Source: Bacteroides salyersiae WAL 10018 = DSM 18765 = JCM 12988
GTDB lineage: Bacteria > Bacteroidota > Bacteroidia > Bacteroidales > Bacteroidaceae
Direction of reading: 5' to 3'
Length of the DNA: 64,000 bases
Assembly: GCF_000381365.1 (NCBI RefSeq)
Contig: NZ_KB905467.1
Coordinates: 861,604-925,603 of the forward strand
In this document: piece after piece, positions 1-8,305 of the stretch
How the letters are laid out: the number at the start of each line of letters is the position of its first letter
Numbering within the stretch: position 1 is the first letter of the stretch
Notes under the pieces: model-generated
Told to the model about the DNA's origin: nothing
What the model saw: the letters and a program-made list of their open reading frames with translations, nothing else
The model's database searches: none
Program-made: the position numbers and the translations under genes

Positions 1-1
1 A

Positions 2-913
2 GGCTTGATAAAGAGAATCATCGAGATCTCCCGTCGTCCGGAATTCTTGGGTAAGATTATTTTCCTTGAAAACTATGATATGCAGTTGGCACGTCGTCTG
101 GTATCCGGTGTTGATATCTGGCTGAATACACCGACTCGCCCGCTCGAAGCATCCGGTACATCGGGTGAGAAGGCATTGATGAACGGTGTGCTTAACTTCT
201 CCGTACTTGACGGGTGGTGGCTGGAAGGCTATCGTGAAGGTGCAGGATGGGCGTTGACAGAAAAGCGAACTTACCAGAATCAAGATCATCAGGATCAGCT
301 GGATGCTGCTACTATCTACAGCATTCTTGAGACGGAAATTCTACCGTTGTTCTATGCACGCAACAAGAAAGGATTCTCTGAAGGCTGGGTGAAGACAATC
401 AAGAATTCTATTGCGCAGATTGCACCTCATTATACGATGAAGCGTCAGCTCGATGATTATTACAGCAAGTTCTACACGAAAGAAGCCAAACGTTTCCAGA
501 TGTTGTCTGCCAATGACAATGCCAAGGCAAAAGAGATTGCAGCATGGAAGGAAGAAGTGGTTGAGAAATGGGATTCAATTGAGGTTGTATCTTGTGAGAA
601 GACAGAAGAACTTGTAAAAGGCAGCATTGAAAGCGGAAAAGAATATACGATTACTTATGTTATCGATGAGAAGGGCTTGAACGATGCAGTAGGACTTGAA
701 TTGGTGACTACTTATACAACGGCTGACGGTAAACAACATGTTTATTCTGTAGAACCGTTCAGTGTCATCAAGAAAGAGGGGAATTTGTATACATTCCAGG
801 CTAAACACAGCTTGTCTAATGCAGGAAGTTTCAAGGTATCTTACCGTATGTTCCCGAAAAATCCGGATCTGCCTCACCGTCAGGATTTCTGTTATGTACG
901 TTGGTTTGTGTAA
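2..913 (+). CDS. glgP: Alpha-glucan (glycogen/maltodextrin) phosphorylase, C-terminal part
   Basis: Only the last ~303 codons are in the window; the frame is already open at base 2, so the TTG at 5 is not the real start. Family knowledge: GT35 phosphorylases release glucose-1-phosphate from alpha-1,4-glucans using pyridoxal phosphate. The fragment shows the PLP-site motif EASGTSGEKA (about residues 48-57 from the TTG, with the likely PLP lysine at 56), then NGVLNFSVLDGWWLEGY. This form is closer to the short bacterial/archaeal alpha-glucan phosphorylases than to the E. coli GlgP form EASGTGNMKF. The end has an immunoglobulin-like, aromatic-rich tail. It is cytoplasmic and presumably works in glycogen turnover. 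A strong hairpin terminator follows 33 bases after the stop. Confidence 0.9.
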   Translation, partial: GLIKRIIEISRRPEFLGKIIFLENYDMQLARRLVSGVDIWLNTPTRPLEASGTSGEKALMNGVLNFSVLDGWWLEGYREGAGWALTEKRTYQNQDHQDQLDAATIYSILETEILPLFYARNKKGFSEGWVKTIKNSIAQIAPHYTMKRQLDDYYSKFYTKEAKRFQMLSANDNAKAKEIAAWKEEVVEKWDSIEVVSCEKTEELVKGSIESGKEYTITYVIDEKGLNDAVGLELVTTYTTADGKQHVYSVEPFSVIKKEGNLYTFQAKHSLSNAGSFKVSYRMFPKNPDLPHRQDFCYVRWFV

Positions 914-945
914 TCAATCGGTATACCGATAAAGCATCATAAAAA

Positions 946-983
946 CAGCCCTTGCAGTTTGATTTGCAAGGGCTGATTTTTTT
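946..983. terminator. Bidirectional hairpin terminator between glgP and tlpA-like gene
   Basis: Arms CAGCCCTTGCA (946-956) and TGCAAGGGCTG (965-975) are perfectly complementary and are followed by a T-run. An A-run precedes them, so it can also stop transcription of the convergent minus-strand gene. Confidence 0.85.
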
Positions 984-1008
984 GTGATATTCTCTTGAGA
1001 ATCGACTT

Positions 1009-2112
1009 TTATTTCTTCAGTGCTTCGGCAATCTTTGTTTGCAGTTCTTCTCCGTGTAAACCACGGGCAATGATTGTTCCTTCACCGTCAATCAACATGG
1101 TATGAGGAATACTGTTTACGGCATACAACTGTGCGCCTTCACTGTTCCAGTATTTCAAATCGGACATCTGCGGCCATGTCATTTTCAGTGTTTTAATAGC
1201 TTCTTTCCAAGAGTCGGCATTCTGATCGAGTGATACGCCTACGATTTCGAAGTTCTTACCTTTGTATTTTGCATAAGCTTCTACTAAGTTCGGCATTTCA
1301 CGACGACAAGGACCGCACCAGCTTGCCCAGAAGTCTACAAGAACTACTTTCCCTTTTCCTGCATAGTCCGACAACTTAACAGATTTTCCGTCAGGAGTCT
1401 GCATTTCGAAATCGATGAATTTCTGTCCGACGGCTGTTTTCTTTTGCTTTTCAACCATCTCTTTGATTTTTACGATGGCAGCATCGTTTTGGAATTGAGC
1501 CGGAATCTGTTGCAATAAAGCATCATTTTCTGCTGTTTCCATGCTGTAATAGTTCATCTTGAACAAGTGGATACCTACCGGATTGGTGATGTTTTTTTCG
1601 ATTCCCTCTTTATAAACTTCTCCCAATTCATTCTGAAGACCTTCGAGTGCTTTCATGTTTTCAGCCCTCTGTTCTTCGGTCATGTCGGCATTTCCCATGG
1701 ATTCGTAAATGGGTTGTGCTTTCTGATTGAGCGCGTTGATCTTGTTGCGTATTTCCTGGTAGGCGTCGTTGTTGGCCGTACCGGTTGCCGAATCATTGTT
1801 TTTAGTCAGAGCGATATTGATTTTTCCGTTTTCAAGGAAGAAGTCCATAAGCATTGCTTCATTTCCTGTGCCGGATGTTACATAGCGGTTTACGGCAGAG
1901 TCCTGCACGCCTTCGAATGTAAATGTACCGTTCTTTATAATGGCAGTATCCAGTTTGCTGAGTTGTCTGCCTACTACTTCCTGTAAAAATACAGTGTCAC
2001 CGTCGGCTGCTCCCTCTACTGTACCGGTAATGACATAGCCTGGTTTGTTTCCGCCGCAAGCCACCATACCTAAAGCGGCGGCAGCAACGAACAAATAAGT
2101 TAACTTTTTCAT
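1009..2112 (-). CDS. TlpA-like thiol-disulfide oxidoreductase lipoprotein (DUF4369 type N-terminus)
   Basis: 367 aa. The N-terminus is a lipoprotein signal ending in GMVACGG, so the protein is probably a membrane-anchored periplasmic lipoprotein. Residues ~25-230 form the helical/beta region typical of Bacteroidales DUF4369 proteins (VITGTVEGAADGDTVFLQ). The C-terminal ~135 residues are a thioredoxin fold of TlpA/ResA type with the active site WASWCGPC near residue 265 and the cis-Pro segment NSIPHTMLID. Family members reduce or shuffle disulfides in exported proteins; the substrate cannot be told from sequence. It is monocistronic, with a -7 box just upstream and a shared terminator downstream. 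Confidence 0.88.
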   Translation of the reverse strand: MKKLTYLFVAAAALGMVACGGNKPGYVITGTVEGAADGDTVFLQEVVGRQLSKLDTAIIKNGTFTFEGVQDSAVNRYVTSGTGNEAMLMDFFLENGKINIALTKNNDSATGTANNDAYQEIRNKINALNQKAQPIYESMGNADMTEEQRAENMKALEGLQNELGEVYKEGIEKNITNPVGIHLFKMNYYSMETAENDALLQQIPAQFQNDAAIVKIKEMVEKQKKTAVGQKFIDFEMQTPDGKSVKLSDYAGKGKVVLVDFWASWCGPCRREMPNLVEAYAKYKGKNFEIVGVSLDQNADSWKEAIKTLKMTWPQMSDLKYWNSEGAQLYAVNSIPHTMLIDGEGTIIARGLHGEELQTKIAEALKK

Positions 2113-2144
2113 GCTTTCGTAAAATTAGTGAATAAATATTTATG

Positions 2145-2152
2145 CAAAGATA
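2145..2152 (-). promoter_or_regulatory. Bacteroides -7 promoter box for the TlpA-like gene
   Basis: TATCTTTG on the minus strand (TAnnTTTG), 33 bases upstream of the ATG at 2112. No clear -33 element is seen. Confidence 0.6.
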
Positions 2153-2226
2153 GATTATTTTTCAATCTTTCGGAGGAAAACTCTGTTATATTAGATTAAC
2201 ACGTAGGAGGAAATCGTAGAAATGTG

Positions 2227-2234
2227 TACCTTTG
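2227..2234 (+). promoter_or_regulatory. -7 promoter box for potABCD; decides the potA start
   Basis: TACCTTTG followed by CA. The box lies inside the first codons of the longest ORF (ATG 2222), so transcription starts around 2240 and the ATG at 2222 cannot be used from this promoter. Confidence 0.65.
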
Positions 2235-2248
2235 CACCCCAAATTAGT

Positions 2249-3634
2249 ATGAATATGCAAGAAAACAATTACATTATCGAAGTAAACAGTGTATCGAAGT
2301 TTTTCGGTGATAAGACTGCTTTGGATAATGTGACCTTAAATGTAAAGAAGGGAGAATTCGTGACGATTCTCGGTCCTTCGGGTTGTGGTAAGACCACGTT
2401 GTTACGCCTTATTGCCGGCTTTCAGACGGCTTCGGAAGGTGAAATCAGAATATCGGGAAAGGAAATAACACAAACACCGCCCCATAAGCGTCCGGTGAAC
2501 ACGGTTTTTCAGAAATACGCTCTTTTTCCGCATCTGAATGTGTATGATAATATCGCTTTCGGTTTGAAGCTGAAAAAGACACCGAAGCCGGTCATTGAAA
2601 AGAAAGTGAAGGCTGCCTTGAAGATGGTAGGCATGACGGATTATGAATACCGTGATGTCGATTCCCTTTCCGGCGGACAACAGCAACGGGTAGCCATTGC
2701 CCGTGCCATTGTCAATGAGCCTGAAGTTTTGCTGCTCGACGAACCGTTGGCTGCGCTCGATCTCAAAATGCGTAAAGATATGCAGATGGAGCTGAAGGAG
2801 ATGCACAAGAGTTTGGGTATTACATTTGTATATGTGACTCACGATCAGGAAGAGGCTTTGACGCTGAGCGATACCATTGTGGTGATGAGCGAGGGACGGA
2901 TTCAGCAGATAGGCACGCCGATCGATATATACAATGAGCCTATCAATTCGTTTGTTGCCGATTTTATCGGTGAGAGTAATATACTGAACGGTATCATGAT
3001 CAAAGACAAGCTGGTACGTTTTTGCGGTACGGAGTTCGAATGTGTGGACGAAGGTTTTGGTGAAAACATGCCGGTAGATGTGGTGATTCGTCCCGAAGAC
3101 CTGTATATTTTTCCTGTATCCGATATGGCACAACTGACAGGAGTAGTGCAATCTTCTGTATTCAAAGGGGTGCACTATGAAATGACGGTGCTTTGTAGTG
3201 GTTACGAGTTTTTGGTGCAGGATTATCACCACTTTGAGGTGGGAGCCGAGGTAGGATTGCTTGTGAAACCCTTTGATATTCATATAATGAAGAAAGAGCG
3301 CGTGTGCAATACTTTCGAAGGCAAACTGACGGATGAGACTCATGTGGAGTTTTTGGGATGTAACTTCGAATGTGCACCTGTGACGGATATCGCGGCCGGT
3401 GCCGAAGTTCGGGTAGAGGTAGGCTTCGATAAGATTATCCTTCAGGATAACGAAGAAGACGGTACACTGACCGGTGAAGTGAAATTCATCCTTTATAAAG
3501 GTGACCATTATCATCTGACTGTATGGTCGGATTGGGACGAGAATGTGTTTGTGGATACGAATGATGTTTGGGACGATGGCGACCGCGTAGGTATTACTAT
3601 TCCTCCCGATGCGATCCGGGTAATTAAAAAATAA
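2249..3634 (+). CDS. potA: Spermidine/putrescine ABC transporter, ATP-binding subunit PotA
   Basis: ATPase that powers polyamine import through PotBC. It shows Walker A GPSGCGKTT, signature LSGGQQQR, Walker B LLLDEP and the H-loop THD. The ORF could start at 2222, but a -7 box overlaps that codon, so I choose ATG 2249 (or 2255), giving about 461 aa. This is ~85 residues longer than E. coli PotA. The extra length is a second C-terminal TOBE-like unit: two segments with the pattern G-V-x-F-K-G-x-H-Y-x-x-T-V sit near residues 295-350 and 405-460. It is first in a four-gene operon; potB follows after 15 bases. Confidence 0.93.
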   Translation: MNMQENNYIIEVNSVSKFFGDKTALDNVTLNVKKGEFVTILGPSGCGKTTLLRLIAGFQTASEGEIRISGKEITQTPPHKRPVNTVFQKYALFPHLNVYDNIAFGLKLKKTPKPVIEKKVKAALKMVGMTDYEYRDVDSLSGGQQQRVAIARAIVNEPEVLLLDEPLAALDLKMRKDMQMELKEMHKSLGITFVYVTHDQEEALTLSDTIVVMSEGRIQQIGTPIDIYNEPINSFVADFIGESNILNGIMIKDKLVRFCGTEFECVDEGFGENMPVDVVIRPEDLYIFPVSDMAQLTGVVQSSVFKGVHYEMTVLCSGYEFLVQDYHHFEVGAEVGLLVKPFDIHIMKKERVCNTFEGKLTDETHVEFLGCNFECAPVTDIAAGAEVRVEVGFDKIILQDNEEDGTLTGEVKFILYKGDHYHLTVWSDWDENVFVDTNDVWDDGDRVGITIPPDAIRVIKK

Positions 3635-3649
3635 AAATGAATTTCAGAG

Positions 3650-4447
3650 GTGAATAAGTTATCAGTCTTTTTTTCATCACGTAAGAGTTGGACTCTTCCT
3701 TACATTATCTTTTCGGCGATATTTGTCGTCATTCCGTTGCTTCTTATTGTGGTTTATGCATTTACAGATGACAACGGACATCTTACTTTGGAGAACTTTG
3801 AGAAGTTCTTTACTCATCATGAAGCAATCAATACCTTTGTATATTCTATCGGAATAGCGATTATTACGACGCTTGTATGTATCCTGTTAGGATATCCCGC
3901 TGCGTGGATATTGAGCAATGCGAAACTGAACCGTTCTAAGACATTGGTAGTGCTGTTTATCCTGCCCATGTGGGTCAATATTCTGGTACGTACGTTAGCC
4001 ACCGTTGCCCTTTTCGATTTTTTCCGAATGCCGTTGGGAGAAGGGGCGTTGATATTCGGTATGGTATACAACTTTATTCCTTTTATGATCTATCCCATCT
4101 ACAATACACTGCAGAAGATGGATCACAGTTATATAGAGGCAGCACAAGATTTGGGGGCCAATCCGGTACAGGTGTTCTTGAAAGCGGTATTGCCCTTGTC
4201 GATGCCGGGAGTGATGAGTGGTATCATGATGGTGTTTATGCCTACCATCTCTACTTTTGCCATTGCCGAGTTGCTGACCATGAACAATATCAAGCTTTTC
4301 GGTACCACCATTCAGGAGAATATTAATAATAGCATGTGGAATTACGGTGCGGCCTTATCGCTCATCATGTTGTTGCTGATTGCGGCCACTTCACTGTTCA
4401 GTACCGACGATAAGGATCATTCTAACGAAGGAGGAGGATTATGGTAA
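3650..4447 (+). CDS. potB: Spermidine/putrescine ABC transporter permease PotB
   Basis: 265 aa inner-membrane permease with about six hydrophobic segments. The cytoplasmic EAA loop EAAQDLGANPVQVFLKAVLPLSMPG (read in part as EAAQDLGANP) couples to PotA. The start is GTG at 3650; the nearby ATG at 3637 is out of frame. The last 7 bases overlap potC, which suggests translational coupling. The family moves putrescine/spermidine delivered by PotD. Confidence 0.93.
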   Translation: MNKLSVFFSSRKSWTLPYIIFSAIFVVIPLLLIVVYAFTDDNGHLTLENFEKFFTHHEAINTFVYSIGIAIITTLVCILLGYPAAWILSNAKLNRSKTLVVLFILPMWVNILVRTLATVALFDFFRMPLGEGALIFGMVYNFIPFMIYPIYNTLQKMDHSYIEAAQDLGANPVQVFLKAVLPLSMPGVMSGIMMVFMPTISTFAIAELLTMNNIKLFGTTIQENINNSMWNYGAALSLIMLLLIAATSLFSTDDKDHSNEGGGLW

Positions 4448-5223
4448 AGAGGATTTTTGCCCAGGCCTATTTGTGGATATTGCTGTTGTTGCTCTATTCG
4501 CCCATCGTGATTATTGTGATTTATTCGTTTACCGAAGCCAAAGTATTGGGAAACTGGACAGGTTTCTCAACTAAACTCTATTCTTCGTTGTTTACCACAG
4601 GAACGCATCATTCGTTGATGAATGCATTGATAAATACGGTGACTATCGCTCTGATTGCCGCCACTGCATCTACTTTGTTGGGAAGCATTACTGCTATCGG
4701 CATTTTTAACTTGAAGAACCGTGCCCGTAAGACCATTGGTTTCGTAAACAGCATTCCCATTTTGAATGGTGATATCATTACCGGTATTTCATTGTTTCTG
4801 CTGTTTGTTTCTTTGGGTATCTCTCAAGGATACACTACGGTGGTGTTGGCACACATCACATTTTGTACGCCTTACGTGGTGCTCAGTGTGCTTCCGCGTC
4901 TTAAGCAGATGAATCCGAATTTATATGAGGCAGCGCTCGATTTAGGGGCTACTCCCATGCAGGCTTTGCGCAAGGTGATTTTTCCGGAAATCCGTCCGGG
5001 GATGATCAGTGGCTTCATGCTGGCGCTGACACTTTCCATCGATGATTTTGCAGTAACAGTATTTACCATCGGCAATGAGGGGCTGGAAACTCTTTCCACC
5101 TATATTTATGCCGATGCCCGAAAGGGCGGATTGACACCGGAGTTGCGCCCTCTTTCCACTATCATTTTTGTAGTGGTGTTGGCTTTACTCATTGTCATCA
5201 ATCATCGTTCAAGCAAAAAATAA
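4441..5223 (+). CDS. potC: Spermidine/putrescine ABC transporter permease PotC
   Basis: 260 aa, with about six membrane spans and the EAA motif EAALDLGATPMQALRKV. It is the partner permease of PotB and overlaps potB by 7 bases. The stop is followed by a 129-base gap that holds a long inverted repeat before potD, so potD may be transcribed less than, or independently of, potABC. Confidence 0.93.
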   Translation: MVKRIFAQAYLWILLLLLYSPIVIIVIYSFTEAKVLGNWTGFSTKLYSSLFTTGTHHSLMNALINTVTIALIAATASTLLGSITAIGIFNLKNRARKTIGFVNSIPILNGDIITGISLFLLFVSLGISQGYTTVVLAHITFCTPYVVLSVLPRLKQMNPNLYEAALDLGATPMQALRKVIFPEIRPGMISGFMLALTLSIDDFAVTVFTIGNEGLETLSTYIYADARKGGLTPELRPLSTIIFVVVLALLIVINHRSSKK

Positions 5224-5229
5224 TGTAAT

Positions 5230-5335
5230 AATGTGCTAATATGCCAATGTGCCAATTGGCTGCGCTGCAATTGGATGTAATTTGAAGGAATAATCATGCC
5301 GCATGGAAATTGGCACATTGGCGTATTGGCACATT
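5230..5335. repeat. Intergenic palindromic repeat, family 1 (copy A)
   Basis: Arms at 5230-5257 and 5308-5335 are inverted copies of 28 bases matching at 26 positions, made of ATTGGCACATTGG / CATATTGGCACATT units. The arms are separated by 50 bases. A similar element lies at 39862-39973 and a half copy at 59692-59713. It sits between potC and potD. Confidence 0.85.
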
Positions 5336-5352
5336 AAATAATTATTAATGTT

Positions 5353-6684
5353 ATGAGAAAAATTCTATCTATACTCATTTTAGGAATTCTTTTTGCCAGT
5401 TGTTACAATACCGGGGAGCCTCGCAAGAATGTACTGAAGATATACAATTGGGCTGATTATATCGGTGAGGGTGTTTTGGAAGATTTTCAGGTTTATTACA
5501 AGGAACAGACCGGAGAAGATATCCGTATTGTCTATCAGACATTCGATATCAACGAAATCATGCTTACCAAGATTGAAAAGGGACATGAGGATTTTGATGT
5601 GGTTTGTCCTTCGGAATACATTATCGAACGTATGCTGAAAAAGGATTTGTTGTTGCCCATCGATACTGTTTTTGCCCATTCGCCCGATTATATGAATAAT
5701 GTGGCGCCTTATATCCGTGAGCAGATTAATAAACTGAGTCAGCCGGGACGCCCTGCCAATCATTATGCTGTGTGCTACATGTGGGGGACGGCAGGAATCC
5801 TTTACAATAAGGCTTTCGTGACGGAGCAGGATGTAGATACCTGGGGATGCCTTTGGGATAAGAAGTTTGCCGGTAAAATACTGATGAAAGATGCCTATCG
5901 CGATGCATACGGGACAGCGATCATCTACTCTCATGCCAAAGAACTGGCCGAAGGAAAGGTGACCGTAGAGCAGTTGATGAACGATTATTCTCCTCAGGCA
6001 ATGGCTATTGTGGAGAGATATCTGAAAGCGATGAAACCGAACATTGCCGGCTGGGAAGCAGATTTTGGTAAAGAGATGATGACTAAAAACAAGGCTTGGA
6101 TAAATATGACCTGGAGCGGAGATGCCATGTGGGCTATCGAAGAAGCCGATGCAGTGGGAGTAGACCTCGATTATGTAGTGCCCGAAGAGGGCAGTAATAT
6201 ATGGTATGACGGTTGGGTGATTCCGAAATATGCACGTAATCCGCAAGCAGCCAGTTATTTTATCAATTTCATGTGTCGGCCTGATATTGCTATTCGCAAT
6301 ATGGATGCCTGCGGATATGTAAGTGCTATTGCTTCTCCCGAAATAATGGAGGAGAAAATCGATACGACCTTGACTTATTATTCCGATCTCAGTTACTTTT
6401 TCGGGCCGGATGCCGATAGTATTCAGATAAACCGTATCCAATATCCGGACCGTAGTGTGGTGGAACGTTGTGCCATGATTCGTGATTTTGGTGATAAGAC
6501 GAAAGACGTACTCGAGATATGGTCACGTATCAAAGGGGATAATCTCGGTGTGGGGATCACGATACTTATTTTTGTGGTGGTCGGCGTAATGAGCGGCTGG
6601 ATGATTTATAAACGTGTGCAGCGTTATCAGCGTAATAAGTTGCAGAGACGGCGTAGCCGTAGACGACGGAGTCTGAATCATTGA
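5353..6684 (+). CDS. potD: Spermidine/putrescine-binding lipoprotein PotD
   Basis: 443 aa. A lipoprotein signal ends in LFASCYNTG; the mature protein begins with the solute-binding fold typical of PotD/PotF (VLKIYNWADYIGEGVLEDF near residues 28-46). The unusual part is the C-terminus: about residues 396-417 are a strong transmembrane segment (ILIFVVVGVMSGWMIY), followed by a very basic tail (RRRRSRR-type). PotD of E. coli is a soluble periplasmic protein with neither anchor. Here the protein would be held by lipid at one end and a helix at the other, or only by the helix. It is the last gene of the pot operon, after the family 1 repeat. Confidence 0.9.
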   Translation: MRKILSILILGILFASCYNTGEPRKNVLKIYNWADYIGEGVLEDFQVYYKEQTGEDIRIVYQTFDINEIMLTKIEKGHEDFDVVCPSEYIIERMLKKDLLLPIDTVFAHSPDYMNNVAPYIREQINKLSQPGRPANHYAVCYMWGTAGILYNKAFVTEQDVDTWGCLWDKKFAGKILMKDAYRDAYGTAIIYSHAKELAEGKVTVEQLMNDYSPQAMAIVERYLKAMKPNIAGWEADFGKEMMTKNKAWINMTWSGDAMWAIEEADAVGVDLDYVVPEEGSNIWYDGWVIPKYARNPQAASYFINFMCRPDIAIRNMDACGYVSAIASPEIMEEKIDTTLTYYSDLSYFFGPDADSIQINRIQYPDRSVVERCAMIRDFGDKTKDVLEIWSRIKGDNLGVGITILIFVVVGVMSGWMIYKRVQRYQRNKLQRRRSRRRRSLNH

Positions 6685-6700
6685 AACGGGCTGTGTTCCG

Positions 6701-6755
6701 TACTGGAATATACGATACTTAATACTGGAATATACGATGTTCAATACTGGGGGTA
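6701..6755. repeat. 22-bp period direct repeat downstream of potD
   Basis: TACTGGAATATACGAT occurs at 6701-6716 and 6723-6738, and a third degenerate unit TACTGGGGGTA starts at 6745. The period is exactly 22 bp, about two helical turns, with 6-base variable linkers. Confidence 0.7.
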
Positions 6756-6884
6756 ACCGTATTTTATCCTAAAATGAATCGTTTTTTCATTCATAGGTAT
6801 TTAATCTATTTTTTCAATTTTTAATTGACACCCATAACAGCATTTCCCTTATACGAGCGTCTAATAAACAAAGCCAGACGCCGT

Positions 6885-7496
6885 ATGAGGGATTTTTTCA
6901 TTTATACTATTCTATGTCTATTCTGTTTCGCCCCGGCGGCGGCACAGGAAGTTCCGTTCGAGGGACTCCATCTGGATGATTTGATTTCAATCCCCGGCGA
7001 GCGAAAGCCGGGGATTATCAATCATCCTGTTTCTGCCTTTGAATTACCCGGTTTCAAATTGCTTCCTTCCGGTCATGTGCATCTTCTCCGTCATTATCCC
7101 GGAATTTCTTTACCTGGTATGCCCCCGGTCCCTTTTCCGGAAAAGAACAATCTCCGGAGTTATTCTTTCTGGCAACCCTTGAAGCGGTTGACAATAAGGG
7201 GGGACTACTTCTCTTCAGGAATATTACCGGTAGAAACTTATTCTTCTACTGCGGTTCGCTCGGATGTAGAGGCTCGTTATCGGTTGACGAATAAGTTTTC
7301 ACTTTATATGTCTACTAACTATCTGTCCGACAGATACCGTACCCCACGTTCCCTCTATACGAAGGGAGCAAGTGCCGGAGTCGCTTATCAATTGTCCGAC
7401 AGGTTTTTGTTGAAGGCCGGCGCCTCTTATCAATATAATACTGTTCTTCGAAAATGGGAATGGATATACATGACTGGTCTTGTTTTCTGTTTTTGA
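6885..7496 (+). CDS. Small secreted outer-membrane beta-barrel-like protein, unknown function
   Basis: I do not recognise a specific family. The frame is open from a TTG at 6825, but the ATG at 6885 begins a clean signal peptide (IYTILCLFCFAPAAAQ with cleavage after AAAQ), so I use it: 203 aa. The first half is proline-rich and has an LPG/SIPGERKPG character; the second half has alternating aromatic/polar strands ending in F (VEARYRLTNKFSLYMSTNY, SAGVAYQLSDRFLLKAGASY, final VFCF), as in an outer-membrane barrel. It is monocistronic, between potD and the RRM gene. Confidence 0.6.
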   Translation: MRDFFIYTILCLFCFAPAAAQEVPFEGLHLDDLISIPGERKPGIINHPVSAFELPGFKLLPSGHVHLLRHYPGISLPGMPPVPFPEKNNLRSYSFWQPLKRLTIRGDYFSSGILPVETYSSTAVRSDVEARYRLTNKFSLYMSTNYLSDRYRTPRSLYTKGASAGVAYQLSDRFLLKAGASYQYNTVLRKWEWIYMTGLVFCF

Positions 7497-7739
7497 AGTC
7501 TGTTTGTCATCTTTTGAAATCCGTTTGTCACTCTTTTCTGTTTTTTTTGCATTTATTTTTAAAGAATTTACCGATTTCTTTTCTCAATCCCCACTTAATG
7601 CCTATATTTACCACGTTTTAAAGATTTCTGATAAGTAAGATACGGTTCCTTTTCAATGTTATTGCAGAGTTATTTATCTCCTTAATAAGACTTCTCTAAC
7701 AAAATCATTTTATTATTTAAGAATTAATTATTTTTTTCG

Positions 7740-8087
7740 ATGAACATTTTTATTGCAGGATTGAGCTATAACATTAGCGATTCCGATTTAACAGAGTTGT
7801 TTGCAGAGTATGGAGAAGTAGCCTCAGCAAGAGTTATTTCTGACAGAGAGACAGGCCGTTCCAAAGGTTATGGTTTCGTAGAGATGGCAGATGAAGAAGC
7901 CGGTGATAAGGCGATTGCAGCATTGAACGAAGCAGAAGTAGATGGCAGAAAACTTGCTGTATCTGTAGCTCGCCCTAAAGAAGAATCTGCTCCTCGTCGT
8001 AGCTACGGCGGTGGTGGTAATCGTGGCGGTGGCTACGGTGGCGGTAACCGTGGCGGTGGTTACGGTGGCGGTCGTGACAGATATTAA
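7740..8087 (+). CDS. RRM-type RNA-binding protein with glycine-rich tail
   Basis: 115 aa. One RNA-recognition motif: RNP2 IFIAGL at residues 3-8 and RNP1 KGYGFVEM at 42-49. An arginine/glycine tail of GGGYGGGNRGGG repeats follows. Bacteroidetes carry several such small RRM proteins (Rbp family), proposed to act as RNA chaperones in the absence of Hfq; which one this is cannot be decided here. The AT-rich 240-base upstream region leaves room for a long 5' leader. A strong terminator follows 42 bases after the stop. Confidence 0.92.
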   Translation: MNIFIAGLSYNISDSDLTELFAEYGEVASARVISDRETGRSKGYGFVEMADEEAGDKAIAALNEAEVDGRKLAVSVARPKEESAPRRSYGGGGNRGGGYGGGNRGGGYGGGRDRY

Positions 8088-8128
8088 TCTGACAAAAAGC
8101 GGTAACGCTATGTACGCATAGTAAAAGG

Positions 8129-8160
8129 GCATCCGGAGAAATATTTCCGGATGCTTTTCT
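8129..8160 (+). terminator. Terminator of the RRM protein gene
   Basis: Inverted GCATCCGGA...TCCGGATGC (8129-8154) followed by TTTTCTTTT. Confidence 0.85.
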
Positions 8161-8293
8161 TTTATTGAATACGTCAATCTGCGTCTTCTCCCTTTACTTC
8201 TCCTTCCACTCTTCTCAAAGGCCTGGCATCTTCCCTTGATGAGGGGACTCGTTTTATTTCTCCTGATTTTGCTGTAATTCAGCAAGTTCTTGT

Positions 8294-8301
8294 TATATTT
8301 G
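8294..8301 (+). promoter_or_regulatory. -7 box almost touching the MutS-like start codon
   Basis: TATATTTG at 8294-8301 with TTTG at 8268-8271 (22 bp spacer). The ATG begins only 4 bases after the box, so the transcript would be leaderless or nearly so. Confidence 0.55.
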
Positions 8302-8305
8302 TGAA

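Noticed and set aside
2402..3514. 370-codon minus-strand ORF
   Set aside because: Antisense to potA; His/Phe-rich composition typical of a shadow frame.
5380..6441. 353-codon minus-strand ORF
   Set aside because: Antisense to potD.
6701..6755. CRISPR-like repeat
   Set aside because: Only two full units with 6-base linkers; no spacers, no cas genes.
8005..8075. DNA tandem repeat GGCGGTGGTTACGGTGGC
   Set aside because: It encodes the glycine-rich tail of the RRM protein; explained by coding.
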